From Candidatus Woesearchaeota archaeon (lineage in GTDB: Archaea > Nanobdellota > Nanobdellia > Woesearchaeales > 21-14-0-10-32-9), in NCBI GenBank assembly GCA_007116295.1, contig SKIS01000035.1, positions 1 through 22,875 on the forward strand: a stretch of DNA of 22,875 nucleotides, read 5' to 3'. A program made the translations under genes and the position numbers. Under the pieces are notes generated by a model. That model was given only the letters and a program-made list of their open reading frames with translations. It was not told where the DNA came from and did no database searches. This document shows, one piece after another, positions 22,266 through 22,875 of this stretch. How positions within the stretch are numbered: position 1 is the stretch's first letter; each line of letters opens with the position of its first letter.

Positions 22266-22875
22266 AAAAAATTTTATTGATATCATTATTTGTATTATTG
22301 CTTCCTTTTGTAAGTGCATATAATTTAGAAGTTCTTGAGACAAATCCTGCTCCCTTAAGAAGTGGAGAGTACGGAGATATAACTGTTCTTTTAAGTGCAA
22401 CGCACACTGAAGGAGTGAAAGAAAACATAGTTTTGAGTCTTGAATCCGCCGAAGATATTCGTGTTTTAGGAAGTCAAGAAAAGACTATTAGTGCTTTAAG
22501 AATAGGCGACAGGTTTTCTGCTACTTTCAGAGTTTATGTAAGTGAGGAACTTCCAACAGGCAATATACCCGTGACGTTTTTTGTGAAAGAAGAAAGAGTT
22601 GTTCAGGAAATCCCTAGAGAAGTTTTTATTCGAAGAGGACAAAACGTTCCCAAATTATTTGTTGGTAGTTTAGAAAGTGTTCCTTCAGATATAATAAGGG
22701 ATTCAAAAAATAATTTGTTAAGACTTCAACTAGTAAATCTGGGAGATAAGTCTGCTGATTTGTTAACTGCTAACTTGGTTAGTAACTATATAGAGGAAAG
22801 TAGCGCTTTTAGTTTAAGAGATACAGTCGGTTCTTTAAGTAGGGATGAAGAAAAGTTTTTAGAATTTACATTTGA
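22262..22875 (+). CDS. Secreted protein, probably Ig-like (COG1361-like), N-terminal part
   Basis: The frame begins with ATG at 22262-22264, overlapping the exporter's stop by 4 nt (ATGA), and stays open for 204 codons to the window edge. Residues 1-19 are a Sec signal peptide (KKILLISLFVLLLPFVSA). The exported part is rich in beta strands, with repeat-like phrases such as LRSGEYGDITV and LLRLQLVNLGDKSADLL. The latter is typical of archaeal S-layer-like COG1361/NEW3 Ig-like domains. Such genes often follow RND exporters in archaea, so it may be an exporter accessory or a cell-surface protein. The C-terminus, and any membrane anchor, is outside the window. Confidence 0.75.
   Translation, partial: MKKILLISLFVLLLPFVSAYNLEVLETNPAPLRSGEYGDITVLLSATHTEGVKENIVLSLESAEDIRVLGSQEKTISALRIGDRFSATFRVYVSEELPTGNIPVTFFVKEERVVQEIPREVFIRRGQNVPKLFVGSLESVPSDIIRDSKNNLLRLQLVNLGDKSADLLTANLVSNYIEESSAFSLRDTVGSLSRDEEKFLEFTF

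Noticed and set aside
1..22875. CRISPR array, insertion sequence or integrated element
   Set aside because: I found no spaced direct repeats, transposase or integrase motifs, or terminal inverted repeats; the tRNA has no duplicated 3' end nearby.

Overview
The window looks like a low-GC archaeal chromosome, most likely a DPANN lineage of the Woesearchaeota/Pacearchaeota kind. This is inferred from gene content, not proven. Archaeal markers are an L1-L10-L12 (P1-type) ribosomal cluster, diphthine synthase, a secF-secD pair in archaeal order, class III signal-peptide pilin-like proteins, a tRNA without encoded CCA, and TATA boxes placed for leaderless transcripts. Two genes have a bacterial flavour: gyrA and radC. 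Genes are packed tightly, with 1-6 nt gaps and several overlapping stop codons. No stretch over 300 bases lacks a gene. I see no insertion sequence, prophage, CRISPR array or rRNA.

Region by region: 1-3043 (all minus strand) holds the start of a family 2 glycosyltransferase, pgk, a six-helix membrane protein, a Yip1-family membrane protein, and a small winged-helix regulator with paired AAAGCTTT palindromes at its promoter. 3091-5623 holds a probable tRNA-Val(GAC) packed against the end of secD, preceded by secF. 5656-9165 holds diphthine synthase, a long coiled-coil protein, and the ribosomal stalk operon L1-L10-L12, so elongation-factor modification and the stalk that recruits elongation factors sit side by side. 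9257-10450 is a pilin-like protein with a LamG domain. 10538-12433 is a GH13 branching-enzyme-like protein, convergent with gyrA (12430-14847). 14888-15382 is a second pilin-like protein with the same cysteine spacing as the LamG protein. It is divergent from radC (15490-16152).

From 16145 a cysteine-rich membrane-anchored protein and a purine-type phosphoribosyltransferase form a minus-strand pair, divergent from a GuaB (IMP dehydrogenase/GMP reductase family) gene. The two sides share one TATA-like element, and both could belong to purine nucleotide metabolism. 18817-19366 is a VapB-VapC toxin-antitoxin module behind a perfect 24-bp palindrome. 19363-19857 is a YfcE-type metallophosphoesterase. 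19935-20084 is a 49-residue two-helix membrane protein. 20148-22265 is an RND-superfamily exporter that overlaps by ATGA with a secreted, probably Ig-like protein running off the right edge.

The most unusual points are: a GuaB with CBS domains that lacks the Arg-Tyr flap dyad of true IMP dehydrogenases; a pilin stem carrying a LamG domain next to a plain paralogue; the symmetric shared TATA element; the palindromic operator of the toxin-antitoxin pair; and a tRNA whose anticodon loop appears to have U at position 37.
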